64,000 bases of DNA from Olavius algarvensis spirochete endosymbiont (lineage in GTDB: Bacteria > Spirochaetota > Spirochaetia > DSM-2461). The position numbers and the translations under genes were made by a program. The stretch lies in assembly GCA_900608495.1 (NCBI GenBank), contig UWYT01000278.1, positions 16,594 to 80,593 on the forward strand. The letters are read 5' to 3'. The notes under the pieces are model-generated. The model saw only the letters and a list, made by a program, of their open reading frames with translations, was not told where the DNA came from and searched no databases. Of this stretch, positions 18,340 through 26,744 are shown piece by piece (the stretch's first letter is position 1; every line of letters starts with the position of its first letter).

Positions 18340-19995
18340 CTACTTATTTCCAGCCGCCCGAACACTACTCCTAACCCCCTCAATATAGTCGAGTAGAACA
18401 CGCGCTCGATTAACTACCCGAACCAGAAATGATTCATTTTCTTTCGACAAAGGATCTGTATCGGGAAAATCCACATATACTTCATCCATCTTTTCAATAA
18501 CACTGATTAGCTTGGATTTCTCTTTCGTATCTTTCGCATATACCTCCCAGGAATCGATAATTTCTTGCAATCCGTTCAATTGAGCATCAATAAACCTCGC
18601 TGTTTCAGCCCTCCAGTTCGGAGCCTCTCCGTTCCGGGTTATTCCCTTCTGATTTTCCAATAGAATAGTCTCGGCATCCTCCAGCAACGGCAAATTCAAA
18701 TCCGTTCCCGAAGTTGGAAGAACATAGAGGCGTCCAGTTTCGGAGAAGCGTCTGCGTAGAAGCGCTGCATATCCATTTAGAACAGAATCCGTATCTTGTT
18801 TTTGGTTTCGAGTCCTAAGCATTAATGTTTCCCAGCCAGGATGCGGGTTTAGACGATTCAGATGCAACATCTGCCATCGGTGATACGCGGTGCCCCTCGC
18901 ATGAGTTTTTCCATGCGAGTATCCAAAATCCAATCCTGCAAGCAATACCGAACCTTTCCATCGCGCAAGAGCTATTTCTATGGCAACCAAACCCACAGAC
19001 CCCAAAGGATCGAGGGTGAAATCTCTCACTCCGCAAGCCTCGAGTTTCCTAAGAAATTCCAGTTCGGCAAACGTGGAAGAATATAAGTAACAGGGGCCTC
19101 CGATATGAGTTAGAGACGGGGGATAGGAACTCAAATCCGCTACGATGGCAATCCCACTTCCCTCGGTATCATGAAAATCCAGCAAATTCCAGGGTTGAGT
19201 TTCTAGAACCACCGCTGCGTCGGGTTTGATACCGTAGGTTAGCAATGCTGAAACAGCGGTATCGGCGGCCATAACCCAAAGTCTTTTCCTATATTTCCGA
19301 ATGAACGGCAGGGCTTCCTCGAGTGATGGACCGGCCCCCACAATAACAGGCACCCTGTCGATAATAAGGTTATTAACGCTCTGAATATCTAACAAGCCAT
19401 ATGCGAGCTCACAAAGATTGGCATAAACATGTCTTATCCACTGCCTCCCCAGTCTTAAAAGAGTGTTTCGATTACGCCAATAATTTATTAGAGCGTCGAT
19501 GAGGAAGGTGATTAGTTCATCGTAAAGCTTTGGATTCAATGAAGAACCGGCACCCAAATCCACCCTTCTAACCCTTCTGTAATTCCAAGGTCCAATGGAA
19601 TTGAAGACTTCGTTTAAGGCAGCGAAGTCCGAAAGTCGAACATGAATCGCGCGATCATTCTTTTCCGCATAAGGAGCGCAAAGATTCATTAGCGACTCGA
19701 ACACCTCGATGGCGAGGATAAAGGAATCGTTTGGAATTCGCTTGGCAAGAGTATTCAAGCCATACCCAAGTAAAGGTGAAGGGACCACATAAATGCAGCG
19801 GTTTTCGATTGGCGCCAGTTCTGCCGCACGCTTCGGCCGCAACATTGGTTCGTATTTCGAGTAGAGATATCTATTTTCGAAGAAAACAGTCAAACCTCTA
19901 CCCGTATTCTCCAAGCGGGGGTTGGTGGTCGGCGAAGCGATATTGGGTGAAAGTGGTGTTGTGTGTTGGCTAAATTGTCGAAACCTCGTCATCAC
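18340..19995 (-). CDS. DUF115 / MptE-like protein (motility-accessory Maf-type)
   Basis: A 551-residue cytoplasmic-looking protein. The middle section VIVGAGPSLEEALPFIRKY (residues about 207-225) followed by LWVMAADTAVSALLTYGIKPDAAVVLE is the signature of the DUF115 / 6-hydroxymethylpterin pyrophosphokinase-like family. In Campylobacter, Aeromonas and others this fold occurs in Maf proteins that glycosylate flagellin; spirochaetes carry homologues of unclear role. The GSVGLVAIEIALARWKGSVLLAGLDFGYS segment is also family-typical. It starts at GTG 19995 or ATG 19992, overlapping the stop of the PpiD-like gene, so the two are coupled. Substrate is unknown. Confidence 0.8.
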   Translation of the reverse strand: MMTRFRQFSQHTTPLSPNIASPTTNPRLENTGRGLTVFFENRYLYSKYEPMLRPKRAAELAPIENRCIYVVPSPLLGYGLNTLAKRIPNDSFILAIEVFESLMNLCAPYAEKNDRAIHVRLSDFAALNEVFNSIGPWNYRRVRRVDLGAGSSLNPKLYDELITFLIDALINYWRNRNTLLRLGRQWIRHVYANLCELAYGLLDIQSVNNLIIDRVPVIVGAGPSLEEALPFIRKYRKRLWVMAADTAVSALLTYGIKPDAAVVLETQPWNLLDFHDTEGSGIAIVADLSSYPPSLTHIGGPCYLYSSTFAELEFLRKLEACGVRDFTLDPLGSVGLVAIEIALARWKGSVLLAGLDFGYSHGKTHARGTAYHRWQMLHLNRLNPHPGWETLMLRTRNQKQDTDSVLNGYAALLRRRFSETGRLYVLPTSGTDLNLPLLEDAETILLENQKGITRNGEAPNWRAETARFIDAQLNGLQEIIDSWEVYAKDTKEKSKLISVIEKMDEVYVDFPDTDPLSKENESFLVRVVNRARVLLDYIEGVRSSVRAAGNK

Positions 19996-21491
19996 TGCTC
20001 TGGGAAGATTTGTTTGTAAGCGCTGCTAAATCGATCGTCGAAGAGTTTTGATTCATCTAAAATGGCGGTGCTGAACTCGTTCTGCCTCGATCGTGCGATT
20101 TCGGATTTAACTCTCTCTTCCCAGAAGTCATCTTTTTCCTTGCTATTTAAAGATGTCAGGGCAAATATACCCACCGCATTGTTCAGCACAACTGGTTGGG
20201 ATATAGCCCCCACTTTGGTTAATCCCACGATACTCTTCCAAAATTCATCAGATGAAGCCGTACCGTTCAAGGCCGCATCATCAGAGTCCTCGGGGCTTCC
20301 GCCAAGCAATGAATCTGCGGCATAATTAATGGGGAACGAATGAGATTTCTTAACTTCAAATCCTTCCTCTAGCATGGTGGATAGAAAAGAGTTGGCGTTG
20401 TTTGCATTGGCTCGCAACTCACTTGCCTTTTCCAGAATCGCATCTTCTACAATGCCCAGCTCATTTTCCATCATGTATGTTCGGATATCCTGGCCTCGCC
20501 CAGTAAGACTCAATGGAGATACTGAGCCATCCGCACGAAAGATAATCCAGCCGTATTCACTCTCAAAGGGTCCGGCAATTTCCCCTTCTTCCAACTTGTA
20601 AACACTCTCGGCGTTTTCTCTGCCGATTAATTCGTCGATAAGGTAGAAGTCTGTTTCGCCTATACTGCCACCTTCCTCCGCATAGGAATCCTGAGAAATT
20701 TCTCGGGCAAGAAGAGCGAAGGATTCGGGTGTTTTTTCCTTTTCTCCATATCTATCTATCAATCTCTTTGCTTCCTCCTCGCTCTCCACTGTTATTCGAC
20801 TGAGCGGAAGTGTTGTGAAGAGGTAAGAATTCTCTTGTCCATATTTGATTACTTCCTGTTCTGGAAAATCGCTGAAGGGTATAATCACATAATCATAGCT
20901 GTTCTCTTGGGTGGCCATATCCCAGAGGAAGTTCAGCTGGGCTTTTGAATGATATTGTGAATCGAGAATATCTCCCGCCCAAATGGACATACTAAGCTGA
21001 TCTCTTGCAAGTTCCCTATCGTTGTCTTTTACTTCGGATGATACGGAGCGATAGCGTCTTTCGTCAAATTTACCATCAGTTTGATAGCGGCTATGTTCTA
21101 TTATTCGCCGGTCGACCGCTCTGGAGGAGGGTTGATAACCACTCTGATCAAGGTAGTACTCGATTGCGGTGAGATAAACGGCGGAATGATAGGCTTCCCG
21201 CCACGCCAGGCGACGCACGAAAGAGTAGATTTGGTTATCCTGGCTTAAATCACTATAGTTACTCAATGAATGTCCGACGGCGTTGCCAAAGGAGTTGTTG
21301 TACGTATACACAATGTCCTTATTGCCGTAAGAACCGAATACGATTTCATTTGAGGTATTTGAGCCACGCGAAAACACCGATGTGAATACCAGTCCGATCA
21401 AAGCGAATCCTACAATCACGAGACCAATTATTTTGAATGCAAGGTTTCGCTGGGGTTGGGTTTTTATGCTGCCTCTTCTTTGGGGTGACAT
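19992..21491 (-). CDS. PpiD/SurA-like peptidyl-prolyl isomerase, membrane anchored
   Basis: A 499-residue protein with a basic N-terminus and one membrane anchor (about residues 22-42, IIGLVIVGFALIGLVF), then a SurA-N-like helical domain and a parvulin-type rotamase domain (about residues 250-320: FALLAREISQDSYAEEGGSIGETDF, then EIAGPFESEYGWIIFRADG). This is the PpiD layout: an inner-membrane periplasmic foldase helping proteins leave the Sec machinery. The remaining C-terminal part has no recognised domain. It is transcribed leftward from a promoter at 21499-21527 and overlaps the DUF115 gene. Confidence 0.85.
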   Translation of the reverse strand: MSPQRRGSIKTQPQRNLAFKIIGLVIVGFALIGLVFTSVFSRGSNTSNEIVFGSYGNKDIVYTYNNSFGNAVGHSLSNYSDLSQDNQIYSFVRRLAWREAYHSAVYLTAIEYYLDQSGYQPSSRAVDRRIIEHSRYQTDGKFDERRYRSVSSEVKDNDRELARDQLSMSIWAGDILDSQYHSKAQLNFLWDMATQENSYDYVIIPFSDFPEQEVIKYGQENSYLFTTLPLSRITVESEEEAKRLIDRYGEKEKTPESFALLAREISQDSYAEEGGSIGETDFYLIDELIGRENAESVYKLEEGEIAGPFESEYGWIIFRADGSVSPLSLTGRGQDIRTYMMENELGIVEDAILEKASELRANANNANSFLSTMLEEGFEVKKSHSFPINYAADSLLGGSPEDSDDAALNGTASSDEFWKSIVGLTKVGAISQPVVLNNAVGIFALTSLNSKEKDDFWEERVKSEIARSRQNEFSTAILDESKLFDDRFSSAYKQIFPEQ

Positions 21492-21498
21492 GAATCAA

Positions 21499-21527
21499 AA
21501 GCTATCATGGCCGTTCGGATTGGTCAA
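21499..21527 (-). promoter_or_regulatory. Promoter of ppiD-like/DUF115 operon
   Basis: On the minus strand: TTGACC (21527-21522), a 17-base spacer, and TAGCTT (21504-21499), then seven bases (21498-21492) to the ATG ending the promoter region. No Shine-Dalgarno lies between, so this may also give a leaderless or near-leaderless mRNA. The -10 is weak (3 of 6). Confidence 0.45.
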
Positions 21528-21580
21528 CGAGAGGGGGGGCTATGCTGAACTGAATGGAGCCTTCAGTCCACACGCTTTGC

Positions 21581-21609
21581 TTGACTGTGCCTCCTGCTTC
21601 GGATATGGT
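21581..21609 (+). promoter_or_regulatory. Candidate promoter of tRNA-Pro
   Basis: TTGACT at 21581-21586, a 17-base spacer, and TATGGT at 21604-21609, about 80 bases upstream of the tRNA 5' end. This is the best promoter in the gap between the divergent ppiD-like gene and the tRNA. The 67-codon plus-strand ORF running through it (from 21491) is therefore doubtful. Confidence 0.5.
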
Positions 21610-21696
21610 TACAAAGGTGGTGTTGCGAAGAGATTTATCATGCTGACCTGCCAAACCGAAGATTGCAGATTGAATCCCCCTCACTTCCGATAATTT

Positions 21697-21768
21697 CGGG
21701 CTGTAGCGCAGGGGAAGCGCACCTCGTTCGGGACGAGGAGGTCGTCAGTTCAAATCTGACCAGCCCGA
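21697..21768 (+). tRNA. tRNA-Pro (anticodon CGG)
   Basis: Acceptor stem CGGGCTG/CAGCCCG is perfect. D arm is GCGC/GCGC, anticodon stem CCTCG/CGAGG with loop TTCGGGA (anticodon CGG), variable loop AGGTC, T stem GTCAG/CTGAC with loop TTCAAAT, discriminator A at 21768. No encoded CCA. It stands alone between a divergent foldase gene and the nlpD-like gene. Confidence 0.95.
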
Positions 21769-22080
21769 TATTGCCGCGGTCTTTCTACCCGGAGCCAATC
21801 TAAGCTTCGATACCGCCTGAAACCTCTCGCGGGTTGGCAGGATAGGCTTGGGTAAGGCCCACAGGGCCCTGTGAATAAGATTGGCATTGCAACAACAGCG
21901 CTGACTTCCATGGGCATCGAAATACTTCCGCTTAGATTTTCGGAATCGATTGAGTTCTTCGAGTCACACAACCAGCTCAAACTCCTGGTGCATAACCGTG
22001 ATGGGTGATAGCACTAAAGTTGAGTATCTCATAATACTTGATTTCATTATTGGTTTAATTCCATCCGATTATGAAGCAGT
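21769..22080 (+). other. Gap after tRNA-Pro; one unsupported 45-codon ORF (21871-22008)
   Basis: This 312-base gap holds no recognisable gene. A GTG-started ORF at 21871-22008 would encode 45 residues beginning MNKIGIATTALTSMG and ending LLVHNRDG; it has no Shine-Dalgarno and no known family, so it may be a remnant or chance. No attachment-site duplication of the tRNA 3' end was seen nearby. The last 60 bases before 22081 are AT-rich and probably contain the nlpD-like promoter; a TATGAA at 22070-22075 is a weak -10. Confidence 0.3.
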
Positions 22081-22938
22081 ATGGGAAGAAATATGCTGCT
22101 TTTTAGCTTTTTCGTGTTGACTGTGAGTACGGTGGAAGCCGATGTCGTACATATTGTTACCAAGGGGGAAACAATTTATTCTCTTTCAAAACGCTATGGT
22201 ATTAGTCCGGAGACTATAATTGAGAATAATTCGATTACCAATGTGTCTGAGATTGGGGTTGGTACAAGACTGCTGATTCCGAGCGCAGATGATTCTGTAT
22301 CCGGCGATGAGAAAGATGACTTTTATGAAGTGAAACAGGGAGATACTTATTATAGTATTTCGAGAAAACTGGGACTCAGTTTGGAGCAATTGCTGGCTCT
22401 CAATGGGCGAGATGAGAATCGCCTACTTCGCGTTGGTGAGGTACTTATTGTTGACGCTTCCCGGGTAATTTCTAAAGAGCAAATGCCTGGCAATTCGGGA
22501 AGGGCAGCAAAATCGCGTGAAGAGGAGAAGTCCTCGGTGCACCAGGGAGCTGGGAATGTCGCCCAGGAGCTGGCGAAGGTACCGTGGTGGCCGGTAAATG
22601 GAAGGAAGAAAATTCTAAATGGCAAGCTTGTTGGGGTGAGTATAGAAACGGAGCCTCTAAGCTATGTTTATGCGGTTGCCGGGGGGAATGTAGTTTGGAC
22701 GGGCCCCTATCGAGGTTTTGGATATGTTGTCTTGGTTGATTCAAAGGGGTATATTTATCTGTATGGGGGGAATGAAGATTTGTTTGTAAATGTTGGCCAG
22801 ACAGTTGAGGTTGGTAGTCGGATAGGTAGACTGGGGATGTCTGCCTCTAACGGAGTTTCGTATGGAAGGCCGGAGATGATTTTTGCGGTGTTTAGAGATG
22901 GAGTCCCGGTACCTCCCAGCAATGCGCCGCGTGGTTGA
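22081..22938 (+). CDS. Two-LysM protein with degenerate LytM/M23 domain (NlpD/EnvC type)
   Basis: A 285-residue exported protein: signal peptide (about residues 5-20, MLLFSFFVLTVSTVEA), LysM 1 (residues 22-66, HIVTKGETIYSLSKRYG), LysM 2 (residues 80-125, YEVKQGDTYYSISRKLG), a low-complexity linker, then a LytM/M23-like domain from about residue 170. The M23 zinc ligands are missing: the family's YAHL strand reads YLYGGN and the terminal HxH position reads PEMIF. This resembles NlpD and EnvC, which activate amidases rather than cutting peptidoglycan. Start is ATG 22081 or ATG 22093, the latter with GGAAGA upstream. It lies 9 bases before an RpoS-like gene, an nlpD-rpoS-like arrangement. Confidence 0.85.
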   Translation: MGRNMLLFSFFVLTVSTVEADVVHIVTKGETIYSLSKRYGISPETIIENNSITNVSEIGVGTRLLIPSADDSVSGDEKDDFYEVKQGDTYYSISRKLGLSLEQLLALNGRDENRLLRVGEVLIVDASRVISKEQMPGNSGRAAKSREEEKSSVHQGAGNVAQELAKVPWWPVNGRKKILNGKLVGVSIETEPLSYVYAVAGGNVVWTGPYRGFGYVVLVDSKGYIYLYGGNEDLFVNVGQTVEVGSRIGRLGMSASNGVSYGRPEMIFAVFRDGVPVPPSNAPRG

Positions 22939-22947
22939 TGTTAGGCA

Positions 22948-23913
22948 ATGGGGAAGCTAAATACTGCTTTTTCGGATTTCTCGGGCTCGGCTGATACCGG
23001 GGAGGAATTTAATCCACTCGCACATTATTTGAAGCAGATTTCTAGATTTCCACTTCTTACTGTAGACGAGGAGAGAGTTATCGGTGAGCGGATAGCCGAG
23101 TATAAATCTCAGATTGCCAGGATGAACCGTAATATGGGTGGAGTTGTCGGGGAGGAGTATTCCAGGAAGAAATCGAATACTATCCAACTTCTTAATGAAC
23201 AGAAAAATTTGATGATTCAGTCAAACCTTCGGCTAGTTGTCTCGATTGCAAAGAAGTATCAGAACAAAGGTCTGAGTTTTTCAGATCTTATCGATGAGGG
23301 GAATATCGGTTTGATTGAGGCCGTTGAACGTTTTGATTACACTCGTGGTTTCAGGTTTTCAACTTATGGAACATGGTGGATTAAACAGGCGATTATCAAG
23401 GCTTTGGCTGATAAGGCAAGGGTTATTAGAATTCCTGTTCATATGCTGAATATAATAAGAAGAACTTTGACGGCCTCCAGATATCTGGCACAGGATTTGG
23501 GGCATGAGCCGACTGATGTTGAATTGGCGAATTATATGAGCGTATCTGTTAGGCAGATTAAAAGGATTGTTCAGATATCTCAGGATACAACCAGCTTGGA
23601 TTCAACCGTGGATGAAGAGGATAACACGAGACTCGAGGAACTGATTAGTGATGAAAGTACAGTCGCGCCCACCGAAACTGTGTTCAATTCTGATTTGCAA
23701 AGCATTCTGGAAGAAATTCTTGGAGTGATAGAGGAGAGGGAACGCCGAATTCTTCAACTGCGTTATGGTTTGACAGGGAAGAGACCGCTAAGCTTGAACG
23801 AAACCGGGAGATTAATGGGCATCACTCGGGAGAGAGTTCGACAATTGCAGAAGAAGGCGATTCTTAGGCTGAGATCGTTCCCGGCGATTCGAGAATTGAA
23901 GGATTATCTGTAG
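22948..23913 (+). CDS. Group-2 sigma-70 factor (RpoS-like)
   Basis: A 321-residue sigma-70-family factor. Region 1.2 (NPLAHYLKQISRFPLLTVDEE), region 2 (SNLRLVVSIAKKY, FSDLIDEGNIGLIEAVERFD, FRFSTYGTWWIKQAI), region 3, and region 4 (LRYGLTGKRPLSLNETGRLMG, ITRERVRQLQKKA) are all present. It lacks the long region 1.1 and non-conserved insert of a housekeeping RpoD, so it is an alternative group-2 sigma of RpoS/SigB2 type. Region 2.4 and 4.2 look canonical, so it probably reads promoters close to the housekeeping consensus. It is co-transcribed with the LysM protein upstream and ends in a hairpin. Confidence 0.9.
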   Translation: MGKLNTAFSDFSGSADTGEEFNPLAHYLKQISRFPLLTVDEERVIGERIAEYKSQIARMNRNMGGVVGEEYSRKKSNTIQLLNEQKNLMIQSNLRLVVSIAKKYQNKGLSFSDLIDEGNIGLIEAVERFDYTRGFRFSTYGTWWIKQAIIKALADKARVIRIPVHMLNIIRRTLTASRYLAQDLGHEPTDVELANYMSVSVRQIKRIVQISQDTTSLDSTVDEEDNTRLEELISDESTVAPTETVFNSDLQSILEEILGVIEERERRILQLRYGLTGKRPLSLNETGRLMGITRERVRQLQKKAILRLRSFPAIRELKDYL

Positions 23914-23916
23914 TCA

Positions 23917-23938
23917 AAGCTCTGATGATTCAGAGCTT
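23917..23938 (+). terminator. Hairpin after the sigma factor gene
   Basis: A perfect 9-bp inverted repeat, AAGCTCTGA - TGAT - TCAGAGCTT, begins four bases after the sigma factor stop. The bases that follow (GCATTGATTTT) have only a short T run, so termination may be weak or the hairpin may only protect the 3' end. Confidence 0.5.
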
Positions 23939-23962
23939 GCATTGATTTTGAGGATAAGCTGA

Positions 23963-24238
23963 ATTATTTGCTTCGATTCTGCTTGGATTGTAACTACCGA
24001 GATTTTTTGCCCCATGAAGCTTGCGGGAATCAGAATGATTGCATCTGAATAACATCCCCAATGGGCAGCGATTTCTGCATCGCACGGGTTAACAATTCTT
24101 GAACCTGATTTTTATGAAGAAACCATGTTCAGGAGGGTGATTGCCAGCTATGCTGGAAGCCCAGCGGGAAAGGCTTATTCTGAGATAATTGATTTATTAG
24201 ATTGCGCCACTATGCGAATCCCGGCGATTACGGCATAG
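23963..24238 (+). pseudogene. Possible gene remnant in the 558-base sigma-pgm gap
   Basis: The gap 23914-24471 has no intact gene. One forward frame stays open from 23963 to 24235 (91 codons) except for a single TAA at 24050-24052. The part after the stop reads like protein (LTILEPDFYEETMFRRVIAS, then AYSEIIDLLDCATMRIPAITA). An ATG at 24014 opens the frame, giving only 12 residues before the TAA. I cannot name a family, and downstream of 24238 the frame is full of stops. It could be a decayed gene or chance. Confidence 0.25.
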
Positions 24239-24471
24239 TTTGAGCTGTTTGCGTGAGCACTATCGATTCATTTTTCCCGGGAGGGATATTCAGGGGAAAA
24301 TTGGCCTTAGGCATCATGTTCAACCCAATACTCATACACGAATAGCTATGAGGCGGAAGCATAGTGGATGTCTGGAAGCAGTTTTCACCTGAAGGCTGTG
24401 GGGCTGAAATTGGATAGGAGGCATCTTTAGATTTGATGAGCTGACTTATAAGCGATGAATGGAGATGATAG

Positions 24472-26226
24472 ATGACAAGGCAAGAAATAAGGGAAAAGGC
24501 TGTTTCCTACATTGAACGAGAAAAAAGTGAATTGTTTAGAGAGGAGATTAGGAAACTTCTCGAGAATGAGGACTGGGATGAACTTGAAGAGAAGTTTTGG
24601 CGGGGCTTGGATTTCGGAACCGGAGGCCTGCGAGGGATAATTGGCGGCGGTACAAACCGCATCAATCCGGCATCTATCGGCAAAGCTTCCCTGGGATTGG
24701 CGAATTACATCCTATCCTGTTTTCCGGAATCCGAACGAAGCGTGGTTATCGCATATGACAGCCGTCATTACTCGGATGAATTTGCCTTGGAGGCGGCCAG
24801 GGTTATGGCGGCAAAGAGCATTAGGACTTACTTATTCAGTTCGCTTCGGCCAACACCTGTTCTTTCGTTTGCCGTTAGAACTAAGAATGCATGCGCGGGG
24901 GTTATGATTACTGCGAGCCATAACCCGGCTGCCTATAATGGCTACAAGGTTTTTTGGTCGGACGGAGCCCAGATTGTTTCGCCGCACGATAAGGGTATTA
25001 TTGAAGAGGTAGGAAAGATTACTGGCTCTGTGGACGTCATGGATTTGGAAGAAGCCTTGGAAAGCGGACTCATAACGATGATCGACAAGGAAATTGACGA
25101 TGAGTATACGAGGCTTGTTGTAAGTCAATCCCTGAAACCTGAGCTTATGAAGAAGCATGGAAGCGAACTCAAAGTGGTTTATACTCCGCTTCACGGTGCC
25201 GGACTCATCCCTGTGACAATGGTGTTGAGTAAACTTGGAATCAGCGTGTACACCGTTCAGGAGCAAGCAGAACCTAATGGCGACTTTCCGACAGTAGAAT
25301 TCCCCAATCCCGAAGTGGCACCGGCACTTGAGATGGCAATAGAACTGGCTGAGAAAGAAGATGCGGATTTAGTGATGGCTACCGATCCTGACGTGGATCG
25401 ACTGGGAATCGCTGTGCCTGAAGAAGGAGAATGGATTCTGATAAGCGGGAATCAACTAGGCGCTATGCTGACGGATTATATTTTCAGAACTCGAAAGGAA
25501 CAGGGTAGCTTGCCGACAAATCCGGCATTTGTCAACACAATTGTAACTTCGACTTTGCAAAACAAAGTTGCCGAGTTTTACGGGGCAACAAGTTTCAGGG
25601 TGCTAACTGGTTTTAAGTACATCTGCGAAAAAATTCGGCAGTTCGAAGCTGAAAACAGTTACAGCTATGTTTTTGGCGGTGAAGAAAGCTATGGATACTT
25701 GGTGGGTACCTCCGTGCGTGACAAAGATGCAGTTTCGGCCGCTGCTATGACGGCGGAAATGACGCTTTGGAATCGAGTTAAGGGGAAATCGCTGATTGAG
25801 TATTTAAGGGAGTTATGGAGTCGATTCGGGTACTGGAAGGAAATTTTGATTAGTCGAGATTTCGAAGGACAGAGGGGTCAGGAAACGATGAATGCCTTGA
25901 TGAACAGTTTGCGTAATGAACCACCGGGCAGTATTGGATCAATTGAAGTAACCATGATGCGAGATTTTCGGGATGGAACTACTCTGAACATTGCCAGGGG
26001 CTTTCGCGAAAAGAACATCGCATTGCCATCTTCGGATGTTATACAGTTTGAGCTAAAAGGTGGCGGTTTGGTGACTGCCCGGCCCTCAGGGACCGAACCG
26101 AAGATAAAATTCTATGCATCCCTGTGCTCGGAGAACGGTGTCGAGTCTGAGCAGGCTGAGTTTGAGGGTGTGTTCGATGAAATTAGGAGCTGGATTGACG
26201 AAAGGATAGTGGCTCTGGACGGTTAG
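24472..26226 (+). CDS. Phosphoglucomutase/phosphomannomutase (alpha-D-phosphohexomutase)
   Basis: Interconverts hexose 1- and 6-phosphates. The 584-residue length is that of the bacterial PgcA-type alpha-phosphoglucomutase. Motifs: substrate entry FGTGGLRG near residue 50, the phosphoserine loop TASHNP with Ser149, the metal loop DPDVDRLG near residue 305, the sugar-binding GGEESYG, and the phosphate-binding RPSGTEPKIKFY near the C-terminus. All are intact. The ATG at 24472 follows TGGAGATGA. rnhA starts two bases after its stop. Glucose versus mannose preference cannot be told from sequence alone. Confidence 0.93.
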   Translation: MTRQEIREKAVSYIEREKSELFREEIRKLLENEDWDELEEKFWRGLDFGTGGLRGIIGGGTNRINPASIGKASLGLANYILSCFPESERSVVIAYDSRHYSDEFALEAARVMAAKSIRTYLFSSLRPTPVLSFAVRTKNACAGVMITASHNPAAYNGYKVFWSDGAQIVSPHDKGIIEEVGKITGSVDVMDLEEALESGLITMIDKEIDDEYTRLVVSQSLKPELMKKHGSELKVVYTPLHGAGLIPVTMVLSKLGISVYTVQEQAEPNGDFPTVEFPNPEVAPALEMAIELAEKEDADLVMATDPDVDRLGIAVPEEGEWILISGNQLGAMLTDYIFRTRKEQGSLPTNPAFVNTIVTSTLQNKVAEFYGATSFRVLTGFKYICEKIRQFEAENSYSYVFGGEESYGYLVGTSVRDKDAVSAAAMTAEMTLWNRVKGKSLIEYLRELWSRFGYWKEILISRDFEGQRGQETMNALMNSLRNEPPGSIGSIEVTMMRDFRDGTTLNIARGFREKNIALPSSDVIQFELKGGGLVTARPSGTEPKIKFYASLCSENGVESEQAEFEGVFDEIRSWIDERIVALDG

Positions 26227-26228
26227 TT

Positions 26229-26696
26229 ATGACCCTTTTTGAAGCTGAGCTCAAAATTTATACGGATGGCGGTTGTACGGGGAATCCGGGACCGGGTGGA
26301 TGGGCGGCAATAATTATCGCGTCGAATCATGAAACCTGTGAGATATCCGGCGCTGAGATTTCGACAACGAACAATCGTATGGAATTAACGGCGGTAATAA
26401 ATGCGCTGGAAACGGTAAGGCGGAAGTTTCCTTGCGAGAATTCTATCGAGGTGATTACCGATTCCAAATATGTTCAGAAAGGCGTTAGTGAATGGATGAG
26501 CAGGTGGATTGCCAGACGATGGAGAACTGCTTCCGGCAAACCAGTGAAAAATCAGGATCTCTGGATGAAGCTAATGAAAACCAATAGAGAGTTGATGATT
26601 GATTGGAAATGGGTTAGGGGCCATGCGGGGAATATGTGGAACGAGCGCTGCGATGAACTTGCTGCAAGAGCGCGCGCACAGCTATACCCAAACTGA
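26229..26696 (+). CDS. rnhA: Ribonuclease HI
   Basis: Cuts the RNA strand of RNA-DNA hybrids. The 155-residue enzyme has the full acidic catalytic set: Asp13 (IYTDGGC), Glu52 (NNRMEL), Asp78 (VITDSKYV) and the C-terminal Asp in NERCDELA, plus the conserved GHAG His. The basic handle region (WMSRWIARRWRTASGKPV) is also present. It starts two bases after the phosphohexomutase stop, so the two are co-transcribed. Length and motifs match E. coli RNase HI. Confidence 0.96.
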   Translation: MTLFEAELKIYTDGGCTGNPGPGGWAAIIIASNHETCEISGAEISTTNNRMELTAVINALETVRRKFPCENSIEVITDSKYVQKGVSEWMSRWIARRWRTASGKPVKNQDLWMKLMKTNRELMIDWKWVRGHAGNMWNERCDELAARARAQLYPN

Positions 26697-26744
26697 ACTC
26701 AAGCGAGTTACGATTTCATACCGTTATAGTGACTCGGGGAAATA

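Noticed and set aside
21491..21693. 67-codon plus-strand ORF with CASC and CQTEDC, starting opposite the ppiD-like start
   Set aside because: It contains the likely tRNA-Pro promoter, has no Shine-Dalgarno and overlaps the ppiD promoter. No family recognised.
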